From Verrucomicrobiota bacterium (GTDB lineage Bacteria; Verrucomicrobiota; Verrucomicrobiia; Limisphaerales; UBA9464): a stretch of DNA of 49,151 nt. Positions within the stretch are counted from its first letter, which is position 1, and every line of letters begins with the position of its first letter. Positions 42,303-49,151 of the stretch are shown in pieces. Location of the stretch: assembly GCA_025360495.1 (NCBI GenBank), contig JANYCC010000257.1:1-49151 (forward strand). The letters run 5' to 3'. Both the position numbers and the translations under genes were made by a program. The notes beneath the pieces are model-generated. The model was given only the letters and a program-made list of their open reading frames with translations. It ran no database searches and had not been told where the DNA came from.

Positions 42303-44933
42303 ATGTTGAAAAGCACCGCCATGCCGCTGTTCGCCGTCCTGCTCGCCGCCCTGGCGGGCCCGTCGGCGGGCGCGGCTACTCCCGCCAAGGTTCAGGCCTT
42401 CGTGGAGCAGCACTGCATCGAGTGCCACGATTCCGAAATGAAGAAGGGCGGATTGGATCTCTCGGCACTGAGATTCGACCTGCAATCCCCGACGGAGTTC
42501 GCGACGTGGGTGAAGGTCCATGACCGGGTGGAGGAAGGGGAGATGCCGCCCAGGAAGAAGGCCCGGCCCGGCGCGGTCGACCTCAAGGGATTCACTGCGA
42601 CCCTGTCCGGCGCCCTGACGGAGGCCGACCTCAAGGCGGTGGCGAAGGAAGGCCGCGCCCCGCAACGGCGGTTGAACCGGTACGAATACGAAAACGCCCT
42701 GCGGGACCTGCTGCACGCACCCTGGTTGCAGGTGCGGGACTCGTTGCCGGAAGACGGCCTGTCCCATCGCTTCAACAAGCTCGGCGACGCACTCGACATG
42801 TCTTATGTGCAGATGGCGCGTTACCTGTCCGCGGCAGACCACGCCTTGCGCGAGGTGATGGCGACCCACGCGGAGCGGCCCGCGTCGCCCACGGTCCGTT
42901 ATTATACCCGTGATCAGCGCAGCTATACCGGGCCGATGACTTATACGGTGTTCAACAATGCACCCGAGCGGGCCACGTTCCCGGTGATGGGTTCGGCGGG
43001 TCAGCCCGATGTCCGTTCCGGCAAAGCCCCGATATCGGTCGGCGCAACCAACGCGGAATTGCGCGGACTCGAGGGCGTCGGGGTCGTCGCGGGCAGCTAT
43101 GAACCGATCGAGCCCAAGTTCAACAAGTTCAAGGCCCCGGTCGCCGGCCATTACCGGCTCCGTTTCAAAGGCCAGTCCGTCTGGGTCGGTCCCGGCCCGA
43201 CCAACAAATGGTTCATCCCGGACCTGGACAACATCTCGGTCGGCCGGCGTTCGGAGCCGATCACGGTCTATTCCGAGACCCCGCCCCACCTGCTGCGCAA
43301 GCTCGGATGCTTTGACGTGACGCCTGATCCGACCGTGAAGGAATTGGAGGTGTGGTTGCTGGCGGGCGAGACCATCCGGCCCGATCCGGCAAGGCTGTTC
43401 CGCTCCCGGCCGGGTCCGGGCCGCTGGCAGAATCCGCTCGCCGAAAAGGAGGGTCAACCCGGCGTGGTGTTCCGTTGGCTCGAGGTCGAGGGACCGCTTT
43501 ATGACGAGTGGCCGACGGCCGGACACCGGTTGCTCTTCGGCGATCTGGAGTTGGTGAACCGTCCGACGCCAGCGGTGCCTATGGACACCAACCGGGCCCG
43601 GGCCGATCGCCGGTTCACGCCCGCTCCCGGCGTGGAGGTGATCTCGAAGCAACCAATGGTTGATGCCGAACGCCTTCTTCGGAACTTCGTCCGGGAGGCC
43701 TATCGACGCCCGGGCGCCGAGAAGGAATACCGCCGGTTCCTGCCGGTCGTGGAAGGGGCGTTGAAATCCGGCAGCGGTTTTGCCGATGCCATGATCGCCG
43801 GCTACACGGCGGTGCTGTGCTCGCCGGGTTTTGTCCGTTTGGAGGAGAATCCCGGGCGGCTCGACGATCCGGCATTGGCGGTCCGGCTCGCGTTTTTCCT
43901 GTGGAATGCCCCGCCCGACGCGGAACTCCGGGCCGTGGCGCGCCGCGGGGAATTGCATCGTCCGGACGTGTTGCGTGCGCAGACCGACCGGCTGCTGAAG
44001 GATCCGAGGTCGCGCCAGTTTGTGGACGCCTTTCTCGATTACTGGATCGACCTCCGCAAGATCGAGGGCACCGCGCCGGACGCGACCTTATACCCGGATT
44101 ATTATCTCGATGACCTGCTGACGGAATCGGCCCAGGAGGAGACGCAGCTTTTCTTCGCCGAACTGCTGCGGGCTGATCTGCCCGCGCGCAACCTGGTGGC
44201 CTCCGATTTCGCGATGCTCAATGAACGGCTCGCGCGTCATTACGGGCTGCCGCCGTTCGAGGGCGCGGCCCTGCGGCGGGTGGCGTTGCCCGGGGGCAGT
44301 CCGCGGGGCGGTCTGATGACCCAGGCCAGTGTGCTCAAGGTGACCGCCAATGGCACCACGACCTCGCCAGTCCTGCGGGGTGCGTGGATCATGGAGCGTC
44401 TCCTGGGCCGGCCCCCGCCCCCGCCGCCCGCGAGCGTGCCGGCCGTCGAGCCAGACATCCGTGGGGCCGTCACCCTCCGGCAGCAGCTCGAAAAACATCG
44501 CACCCAGGAATCCTGCAACGCCTGCCATGCCAAGATGGACCCGGCGGGTTTCGCCTTGGAGAACTTCGATGTCATGGGTGGCTGGCGCGAGCGCTACCGG
44601 GCGGAGGGGGACGGGGTGCCGGACCCTGGGATTGGCAAGGGCGGACAGAAGTTCACCTTCCACTCCGCGCTGCCCGTGGATGCGACCGGTGAACTGGCCG
44701 ACGGACGCAAGTTCAAGGACATCCGCGATTTCAAGCGGCTCCTGCTGGACGACGAGAAACAGATCGCACGCAACCTGGCCCGGCAACTTGCGGTCTATGG
44801 CACCGGTGCGCCCATCCGTTTCAGCGACCGTGTGGACATCGAGCGGGTGCTTGAGCGCGCCGCTGCGAGCGGGTATGGTGTGGCCAGCCTGGTCCGGGAA
44901 TTGGTGCAAAGTGAATTGTTCCGGGAGAAGTGA
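42303..44933 (+). CDS. DUF1592 domain protein with cytochrome-c-like motif
   Basis: 876 residues from ATG 42303 (ATG 42321 is an alternative); signal peptide MPLFAVLLAALAGPSAGA. A CIECH heme motif lies at 38-42 in a PSCyt1-like cytochrome domain. The order then follows the standard family: DUF1587 (RRLNRYEYENALRDLL), a long beta-rich insert, DUF1595 (LLRNFVREAYRRPGAE), DUF1592 (LAVRLAFFLWNAPPDAEL), DUF1588 (ASVLKVTANGTTTSPVLRG, with a second CNACH) and DUF1585 (FSDRVDIERVLERA). These genes normally stand directly before a DUF1552 gene. Here the pair is separated by the four-helix-bundle unit at 44934-45532. The two CxxCH motifs suggest a periplasmic redox role; the substrate is unknown. Confidence 0.92.
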   Translation: MLKSTAMPLFAVLLAALAGPSAGAATPAKVQAFVEQHCIECHDSEMKKGGLDLSALRFDLQSPTEFATWVKVHDRVEEGEMPPRKKARPGAVDLKGFTATLSGALTEADLKAVAKEGRAPQRRLNRYEYENALRDLLHAPWLQVRDSLPEDGLSHRFNKLGDALDMSYVQMARYLSAADHALREVMATHAERPASPTVRYYTRDQRSYTGPMTYTVFNNAPERATFPVMGSAGQPDVRSGKAPISVGATNAELRGLEGVGVVAGSYEPIEPKFNKFKAPVAGHYRLRFKGQSVWVGPGPTNKWFIPDLDNISVGRRSEPITVYSETPPHLLRKLGCFDVTPDPTVKELEVWLLAGETIRPDPARLFRSRPGPGRWQNPLAEKEGQPGVVFRWLEVEGPLYDEWPTAGHRLLFGDLELVNRPTPAVPMDTNRARADRRFTPAPGVEVISKQPMVDAERLLRNFVREAYRRPGAEKEYRRFLPVVEGALKSGSGFADAMIAGYTAVLCSPGFVRLEENPGRLDDPALAVRLAFFLWNAPPDAELRAVARRGELHRPDVLRAQTDRLLKDPRSRQFVDAFLDYWIDLRKIEGTAPDATLYPDYYLDDLLTESAQEETQLFFAELLRADLPARNLVASDFAMLNERLARHYGLPPFEGAALRRVALPGGSPRGGLMTQASVLKVTANGTTTSPVLRGAWIMERLLGRPPPPPPASVPAVEPDIRGAVTLRQQLEKHRTQESCNACHAKMDPAGFALENFDVMGGWRERYRAEGDGVPDPGIGKGGQKFTFHSALPVDATGELADGRKFKDIRDFKRLLLDDEKQIARNLARQLAVYGTGAPIRFSDRVDIERVLERAAASGYGVASLVRELVQSELFREK

Positions 44934-45004
44934 GTGATCGGTGATCAGTATTCGGTGATCAGTATTCGGTGGTCAGTGGTCAGTGGTCAGTGGTCAGTGG
45001 TCGG
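44934..45004. repeat. Left repeat block: GTGATCAGT-type and GGTCAGT units
   Basis: Directly after the DUF1592 stop, GGTGATCAGTATTC occurs twice in tandem (14-bp period), preceded by GTGATC. Then a 7-bp unit GGTCAGT is repeated four times, ending in GGTCGG. The same words occur in inverted orientation at 45491-45532, on the other side of the four-helix-bundle gene. Confidence 0.85.
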
Positions 45005-45028
45005 AAATGCGGCAACGATTTGTTCGAT

Positions 45029-45502
45029 ATGCCAACAAAGCTTGGATACGTAAAGCATTTCAAGGATTTGGAAGTGTACCGTCGGCAGCGGGAGCTCTCC
45101 AAGGATGTGTTCCTGCTGACAAAAAAATTCCCGCGGGAGGAGCAGTATTCGCTGACGGATCAGGTGCGACGGCCATCCCGTTCCATTGGCGCACAGATTG
45201 CCGAGTCTTGGTCGAAGAGGTTATACCCGCGACATTTCATCAGCAAGCTCACCGATGCTGATGGCGAACAGATGGAAACCCAGCATTGGCTGATGGAGGC
45301 TGCCGATTGCGGTTACCTCATGGAGCCGGACGTCAGACGACTTCTCGGTTTCTGCGAAGAGATCGGACGCATGCTGGGGTCCATGATCGCCAAAGCTGAA
45401 GCGTTCACATCGAATGGCCTTCCTTTGCACGAAGACCCTCCTCCCTATCTGGCCGATGAATTGCCCAACCCTGATGTCTTTCCTGATTATACTGATAACT
45501 GA
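45029..45502 (+). CDS. Four-helix-bundle protein (23S rRNA intervening-sequence / S23 type)
   Basis: 157 residues from ATG 45029 (MPTKLGYVKHFKDLEVYRRQ). FKDLEVYRRQRELSKDVFLL, then FPREEQYSLTDQVRRPSRSI and AQIAESWSKR, are the signature of the four-helix-bundle family first known from intervening sequences in 23S rRNA genes (TIGR02436), related to diversity-element Avd proteins. It lacks a signal peptide. Its last residues DYTDN are encoded by the right repeat block, so gene and repeats form one unit. The unit lies exactly between a DUF1592 and a DUF1552 gene. The role of stand-alone members is unknown. Confidence 0.88.
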   Translation: MPTKLGYVKHFKDLEVYRRQRELSKDVFLLTKKFPREEQYSLTDQVRRPSRSIGAQIAESWSKRLYPRHFISKLTDADGEQMETQHWLMEAADCGYLMEPDVRRLLGFCEEIGRMLGSMIAKAEAFTSNGLPLHEDPPPYLADELPNPDVFPDYTDN

Positions 45503-45532
45503 TACCTGATCACTGATCACTGATTACTGATG
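45491..45532. repeat. Right repeat block: inverted ACTGATCAC-type units
   Basis: ACTGATAACTGATACCTGAT is followed by CACTGATCACTGATTACTGA. Its complement reads TCAGTAATCAGTGATCAGTG, matching the left block. The block overlaps the four-helix-bundle stop codon and reaches the first in-frame ATG (45530) of the DUF1552 gene. Confidence 0.85.
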
Positions 45533-45544
45533 CCCCTCCTTCCC

Positions 45545-46879
45545 ATGCGCATACCCTATTTCGCCACGCAACGCTCACTCTCGCGACGCCGCTTCCTGAT
45601 GGGCACTGGCATCGCCCTGTCGCTCCCGTTGCTCGAGGCGATGACTCCCGCGTTCGCCGCCGCGACTCCGGCCGCGGCCGCGGCCATCGGGACGCCCGGC
45701 GGGAAACCGCGCCGGATGTTTGCGATCTGCAACAACCTCGGCCTGCTGCCCGAGCAGTTCTTTCCCAAGAAGGAGGGGAGGGATTATGCCCTGTCACCCT
45801 ACCTGGAAACGCTCAAGGAATCGCGCGATGACTTCACCGTCTTCAGCGGTGTGTCGCATCCGGACGTGGACGGCGGGCATCCGGCCGACAACTGTTTCCT
45901 CACGGCCGCGCCCCATCCCGGAAGCGGCGGGTTCCGGAACACCCTCTCGCTGGATCAGTACATCGCCGAACGCATCGGGCATCTCACCCGGTTCCCGTCG
46001 CTCAACCTTGGGGTCAACGTGGATCGCGGCCAGCGCAGCCTGTCCTGGACGGCTTCCGGCGTGCTGATCCCCTGCGAGGAAAAGGCGTCCGACGTTTTCC
46101 GCCGTCTCTTCCTGCAGGGCACGCCGGCCGAGACGGAGAACCAGGTGCGGAAGTTGGAACTGGGCCGGAGCATTCTCGACGCGGTGGCGGGCCAGGTGAA
46201 TGACCTGAAACGCACCGTCGGGTCGCACGATCGCGATCGTCTGGACCAGTATTTCACCAGTGTCCGCGAACTCGAGCAACGGATGCAGATGTCACGGGAA
46301 TGGGAGCGCAAACCCAAGCCGGTCGTCTCCGCCGGCATCCCCCTCGATCCCGCCAGCCCGCGCGAATACATGGAGAAGGTCCGGTTGATGTATGACCTCG
46401 CGCGGTTGGCTTTCGAGACTGATTCCACCCGGTCCATCGCCCTGTTGCTGGACAGCGTGAACTCACCGGTGATCGAACTGGGTGAGACCAAGTTGTCCGA
46501 TGCCTATCATAATCTGTCCCACCACGGGAAATCCGAGGCCAAGCTCGCGCAATTGAAAGCCATCGACGAATGGCACATGAGGTTGTTGGCAGGGCTGTTC
46601 ACCGGATTGCGAGCGGTGCGGGAGCAGGGCGAGACGTTGCTGGACAGGACCATGATCCTTTATGGTTCGAACCTGGGGAACGCCAACACCCACGTCACCA
46701 CCAACCTGCCGACCCTGTTTGCCGGCGGCGGATTCAAACACGGCCAGCACCTCGCATTCGATCGCGAACGCAATTATCCGTTGCCGAACCTGTTCGTCTC
46801 GATGCTCCGGAGAATGGGGCTTGAGACGGATAAGTTCGCGTCCTCGACGGGCCCGATGCGCGGGCTGGAGATGGTGTGA
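45545..46879 (+). CDS. DUF1552 domain protein with Tat signal
   Basis: 444 residues from ATG 45545 (MRIPYFATQ). An ATG at 45530 lies at the edge of the repeat block and would add five residues. The N-terminus [20 protein letters not shown] is a twin-arginine signal, so the protein is exported folded. The rest fits DUF1552: [55 protein letters not shown] and [26 protein letters not shown], in an alkaline-phosphatase-superfamily-like fold. It normally follows a DUF1592 gene directly and is thought to act with it. Substrate unknown. Confidence 0.93.
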   Translation: MRIPYFATQRSLSRRRFLMGTGIALSLPLLEAMTPAFAAATPAAAAAIGTPGGKPRRMFAICNNLGLLPEQFFPKKEGRDYALSPYLETLKESRDDFTVFSGVSHPDVDGGHPADNCFLTAAPHPGSGGFRNTLSLDQYIAERIGHLTRFPSLNLGVNVDRGQRSLSWTASGVLIPCEEKASDVFRRLFLQGTPAETENQVRKLELGRSILDAVAGQVNDLKRTVGSHDRDRLDQYFTSVRELEQRMQMSREWERKPKPVVSAGIPLDPASPREYMEKVRLMYDLARLAFETDSTRSIALLLDSVNSPVIELGETKLSDAYHNLSHHGKSEAKLAQLKAIDEWHMRLLAGLFTGLRAVREQGETLLDRTMILYGSNLGNANTHVTTNLPTLFAGGGFKHGQHLAFDRERNYPLPNLFVSMLRRMGLETDKFASSTGPMRGLEMV

Positions 46880-46900
46880 CGGGCAGGTTACCCCGCTCTT

Positions 46901-47458
46901 ATGAATCCACGCCTGGCTTGGCTATGCCTGTTCCTGGCAACGATGGTTTCCGCGTGCGCGCACCGGGAAATCCCGACGATCGCCACCGTCCCGACGAGTC
47001 CGAAGCTCGAGATCCTGAATGCGCAGATCAGGGCCGATGCTGAGAATTCCCAAGCCTGGTTGAACCGGGGCTACACGCTGGCATTGCTGGGGCGGAAGGC
47101 GGAGGCGCGCGCGGACCTGCACAAGGCGGTCTCCCTCAAGGACACCGGGCCGATGCACAACCGCCTGGGTTGGGCCTATTTCAACCTGGGGGATTTCGCC
47201 GAGGCGGCGCGCGAATTCGAGACCGCTGCGAAACTGAGCGGTTCACGGGCGACCTATGACTATTACTCGCTGGTGCTCGGATATTGGGGCATCGGTGACA
47301 CGAAGCGGGCATTGGAGAATTACCAACTCGCGGTGGAACGAGATCCGCGATTCGGGGAATATAAGACCCTCGCCGAGCGAACTGGCGAATGGACGCCGAT
47401 CGAGCAACGTGCGATCCACGAGACCTATGTGTTGTGGAGCAAGGCCTGGAAGCCGTGA
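46901..47458 (+). CDS. TPR-repeat lipoprotein
   Basis: 185 residues from ATG 46901. The signal LAWLCLFLATMVSAC contains a lipobox (VSAC), giving a lipid-anchored protein. Three to four tetratricopeptide repeats follow: NSQAWLNRGYTLALLGRKAE, then PMHNRLGWAYFNLGDFAEAA, and a third with GYWGIGDTKRALENYQLAVE. Such proteins act as scaffolds at the envelope. It follows the DUF1552 gene by 21 bp and may share its transcript. Confidence 0.82.
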   Translation: MNPRLAWLCLFLATMVSACAHREIPTIATVPTSPKLEILNAQIRADAENSQAWLNRGYTLALLGRKAEARADLHKAVSLKDTGPMHNRLGWAYFNLGDFAEAAREFETAAKLSGSRATYDYYSLVLGYWGIGDTKRALENYQLAVERDPRFGEYKTLAERTGEWTPIEQRAIHETYVLWSKAWKP

Positions 47459-47616
47459 AGGCCCGTCGCCGACCGGTCCACCACTGGCGCGGAGCGGTGG
47501 GGCGGAGTTCTTGGAGGTGATCCCGGCAACCTCCCGGGTCCGCCCCGTCAACCCGGCGCTTCGGGGGCAGGCGGCCGGGATTGACGCGGACGGTTGCGGA
47601 TAAAACCGTATTACCC

Positions 47617-47859
47617 GTGACCACGCTCACCTTTAAAGTCACCCCGGTCGAGGCACGCCGCATCCGCGGTCTGGCACGGCAGGCCGGACTGACCCTCTCC
47701 GAGTACCTGCGGCGCCGGGCCAGCGGGCAATCGGGTGAGCCGATCAAACCCGGACGGGTCAGGTGCAGGTTCACCGGCGCCATGATTTTTGCCCCGCTTG
47801 TCAGCCAACCTCCACTGACCACCGAGACCGTGAAGGAAATCATGGCGGACTTCCCATGA
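47617..47859 (+). CDS. Ribbon-helix-helix antitoxin-like protein (orphan)
   Basis: 80 residues from GTG 47617 (TTG 47581 would add 12). TTLTFKVTPVEARRIRGLAR followed by GLTLSEYLRRRA is a typical ribbon-helix-helix DNA-binding fold, as in VapB-type antitoxins and relaxosome accessory proteins. The tail ETVKEIMADFP resembles a toxin-binding C-terminus. Its stop overlaps the ATG of a PIN-domain remnant (ATGA, 47856-47859), the usual toxin-antitoxin arrangement. The toxin is truncated after about a dozen residues, leaving this gene without its partner. Antitoxin role inferred from the arrangement. Confidence 0.7.
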   Translation: MTTLTFKVTPVEARRIRGLARQAGLTLSEYLRRRASGQSGEPIKPGRVRCRFTGAMIFAPLVSQPPLTTETVKEIMADFP

Positions 47860-47936
47860 GATACCTCCTGGATGTCAACGTGCTGTTTCTGAAGTCAGGA
47901 GCACCCGATAGAAGCGGGTCGATCCGGTCGGGGTGA
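47856..47936 (+). pseudogene. Truncated VapC-type PIN-domain toxin remnant
   Basis: From ATG 47856 the frame reads MRYLLDVNVLFLKSGAP and stops at TGA 47934-47936, 26 residues in all. The first ten, with the catalytic Asp of the PIN domain in LLDVNVL, are the standard VapC N-terminus; full-length toxins have ~130 residues. Beyond about 47885 the DNA is the 3' part of the minus-strand gene ending at 47875. The remnant therefore marks a deletion or insertion junction and cannot encode an active nuclease. Confidence 0.75.
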
Positions 47937-48861
47937 CGGTCATCGATTTCGAAACCGGCGCGACCCGTGCCGGCCATTCCGGGCTCAGGGGTTCCCATTG
48001 GAGAAGATCGGAACTGGCCTCGATCTGCACCCGGGCTGCCGGGGCGATGAGGGACAGCACGAGCATGAGTGTGCCGTCGTTCAGGGGGGTCATTCGCAGG
48101 ATCGGCGAAGCTGCCAAGGGGGCCGTGACCACCACATCGAAGGGAACTTCGGCGGATGCGAGTTTCGGATTTCCAAATTCACGCACCACCAGCCGATGCG
48201 GACCGAGGGCCGGGGCCGGATCCAGATTGAAATGATGGTACACCGGCTCATCTGCCGACGGGGCGCGGATGAAGGTGATCTGCGATTCGCCGGCCTTCGC
48301 GTCGTCCAGGAACAATTCAACATGGGTGATCCCACCGAATCGTCCGATCCCCACTGCGTCCACGGTGATCGGCCTGCCGAGTTCGAAGGTTGCGCCCGCC
48401 ATCGGAGAAAGGATCCGCAAACTGGGAACCGGATCGGCAGGGGGGATGTCCTCCACCCGGATGGTCACCGCACCCGAAGCCAGATCTGGATTCCCAATCT
48501 CGCGGACGACGAGCGTGTGCGAACCGGCCTTCAGACCGAGGAGGCTGAATTCGTGGTAGACCGGTTCATCCGGAGTGGGAGCGCGGAAGAAATCGATATG
48601 GGATTCACCCGCGATCACGTCATCCAGGAGCAATTCCGTGTCGGTGATGCCGCCGAAACGGCCCAGTCCGACGGCCTGAACCCCGATGGTCTCAGCGGGG
48701 CGGAACACCTCGTTGTCGTGCGGTGCGGTGAGGGTCAGCGTGGGATGGTCGTCCCCCGCAGCGATGCCACCGGCAAAGCAGGCCAGTGCACACCATCCAA
48801 TGGTCAGCCAGGCGGCCTTTGGGGAACTTCGGCGGGGATTCAGATTCTGGGGAGATTTCAT
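47875..48861 (-). CDS. Secreted protein with duplicated Ig-like domain
   Basis: 328 residues from ATG 48861; the frame is open to 49089 but the upstream part is untypical. A twelve-plus-residue basic leader precedes the signal AAWLTIGWCALACFAGGIAAG. Two Ig-like domains (~41-136 and ~147-245) are clear duplicates: each has VxAVGxGRFGGIT, LxLDDxxAGES, RAPxxDEPVYHxF, and LVVREXGNPXLAS. The C-terminal module (VQIEASSDLLQWEPL to TRFYRVLL) is shared with three other proteins. The last five residues, SETAR, are encoded within the toxin remnant on the other strand, so the true C-terminus was probably replaced at the junction. Probably an envelope or matrix protein. Confidence 0.75.
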   Translation of the reverse strand: MKSPQNLNPRRSSPKAAWLTIGWCALACFAGGIAAGDDHPTLTLTAPHDNEVFRPAETIGVQAVGLGRFGGITDTELLLDDVIAGESHIDFFRAPTPDEPVYHEFSLLGLKAGSHTLVVREIGNPDLASGAVTIRVEDIPPADPVPSLRILSPMAGATFELGRPITVDAVGIGRFGGITHVELFLDDAKAGESQITFIRAPSADEPVYHHFNLDPAPALGPHRLVVREFGNPKLASAEVPFDVVVTAPLAASPILRMTPLNDGTLMLVLSLIAPAARVQIEASSDLLQWEPLSPEWPARVAPVSKSMTVTPTGSTRFYRVLLTSETAR

Positions 48862-48938
48862 GGGATCAAATCGGTTGGGTTGACTGTTTGTTTGACGCGT
48901 TCTGCATCGGAGCGGGGCATTCATGGACAGGGGATGAT

Positions 48939-49151
48939 TCATCGGGGGATCCGTGCGAAATTGTCCGCGGCCTCGATGCGGGCCCGGAGCGTTCGGGCCG
49001 GGATTGTCAGCACATGCCAATCGGCAAAAAGATAGTTGGCTCCCGGTCCATGCCGGAGCGGATCGATGTCCGCGGTCACGTGTCCCCATCCCAAGGTCCA
49101 GGTGTCCGGATGGGTGTGGTCGTCAAAGAGTGGCCCCGGATCGGTTCTCAC
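48939..49151 (-). CDS. Prepilin-like protein, C-terminal part (partial)
   Basis: The frame is open to the window edge and ends at 48939, leaving 70 or more residues. LRHGPGANYLFADWHV aligns with the H-X9-DG end of verrucomicrobial prepilin proteins, with Trp in place of the Gly (H-X9-DW). The typical N-terminal cleavage segment would lie beyond the window. A gap of 77 bp separates it from the Ig-like protein gene downstream on the same strand. Confidence 0.75.
   Translation of the reverse strand: MRTDPGPLFDDHTHPDTWTLGWGHVTADIDPLRHGPGANYLFADWHVLTIPARTLRARIEAADNFARIPR

Noticed and set aside
44934-45004. Short repeated units as a possible CRISPR array
   Set aside because: Units of 7-14 bp are directly adjacent with no unique spacers.
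1-49151. A phage, integrative element or secondary-metabolite cluster
   Set aside because: No integrase, transposase, structural phage gene or polyketide/peptide synthase was seen.

Overview
The window looks like a high-GC chromosome segment from a Verrucomicrobiota bacterium, probably from the Pedosphaera/Limisphaera side of the phylum. This is inferred from gene content, not from a marker gene. The clues are several prepilin-type proteins (one with a canonical H-X9-DG motif), a PEP-CTERM protein, a DUF1592/DUF1552 cytochrome-type pair with a Tat signal, a DUF1080 protein, and four secreted proteins that share a C-terminal module ending in F-[YF]-R-[LV]. No rRNA, tRNA or CRISPR array was seen.

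Layout. 1-14.3 kb, almost all on the minus strand, is a cell-surface/glycan region. It has the tail of a polytopic membrane protein, three phosphodiester glycosidase (NAGPA-type) genes, two prepilin-like genes, a CotH-kinase-like gene translationally coupled to one NAGPA gene, and a glycosyltransferase block (two paralogous polytopic GT-C-like proteins, a dolichol-phosphate-sugar-synthase-like GT2, a SAM methyltransferase) with 4-nt overlaps. 14.4-17.6 kb holds a PEP-CTERM metalloprotease, a small prepilin-like protein and a Ste24-type M48 protease. 17.7-22.4 kb is a plus-strand MacAB/LolCDE-type operon: adaptor, ATPase and two paralogous permeases. It is followed by two large secreted proteins, a PF09826-like beta-propeller protein and a lipase-like hydrolase with PPC domains.

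28.3-35.1 kb holds another prepilin, a decayed ferritin-like gene, and a minus-strand tetR / small ORF / adaptor / RND pump unit. The RND pump is broken by one missing base, and two candidate TetR operators are visible. 35.4-41.6 kb has metabolic and secreted genes: DUF1080, SMP-30, DusB, a protein with four ~61-residue repeats, and a PQQ-like propeller. 41.8-46.9 kb has a TIGR03067-like small protein and the DUF1592/DUF1552 pair, which is split by a four-helix-bundle gene flanked by inverted GTGATCAGT-type repeats. 46.9-49.2 kb ends with a TPR lipoprotein, an orphan antitoxin-like gene with a truncated VapC remnant, a secreted protein with a duplicated Ig-like domain, and a partial prepilin.

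The most distinctive signals are the repeat-flanked four-helix-bundle gene inside the DUF1592-DUF1552 pair, palindromic elements at gene ends (one supplies the C-terminus and stop codon of the lipase), the truncated toxin-antitoxin pair, the frameshifted RND pump with its operator pair, and the C-terminal module shared by four unrelated secreted proteins. I found no single locus that I can defend as a wholly new system.
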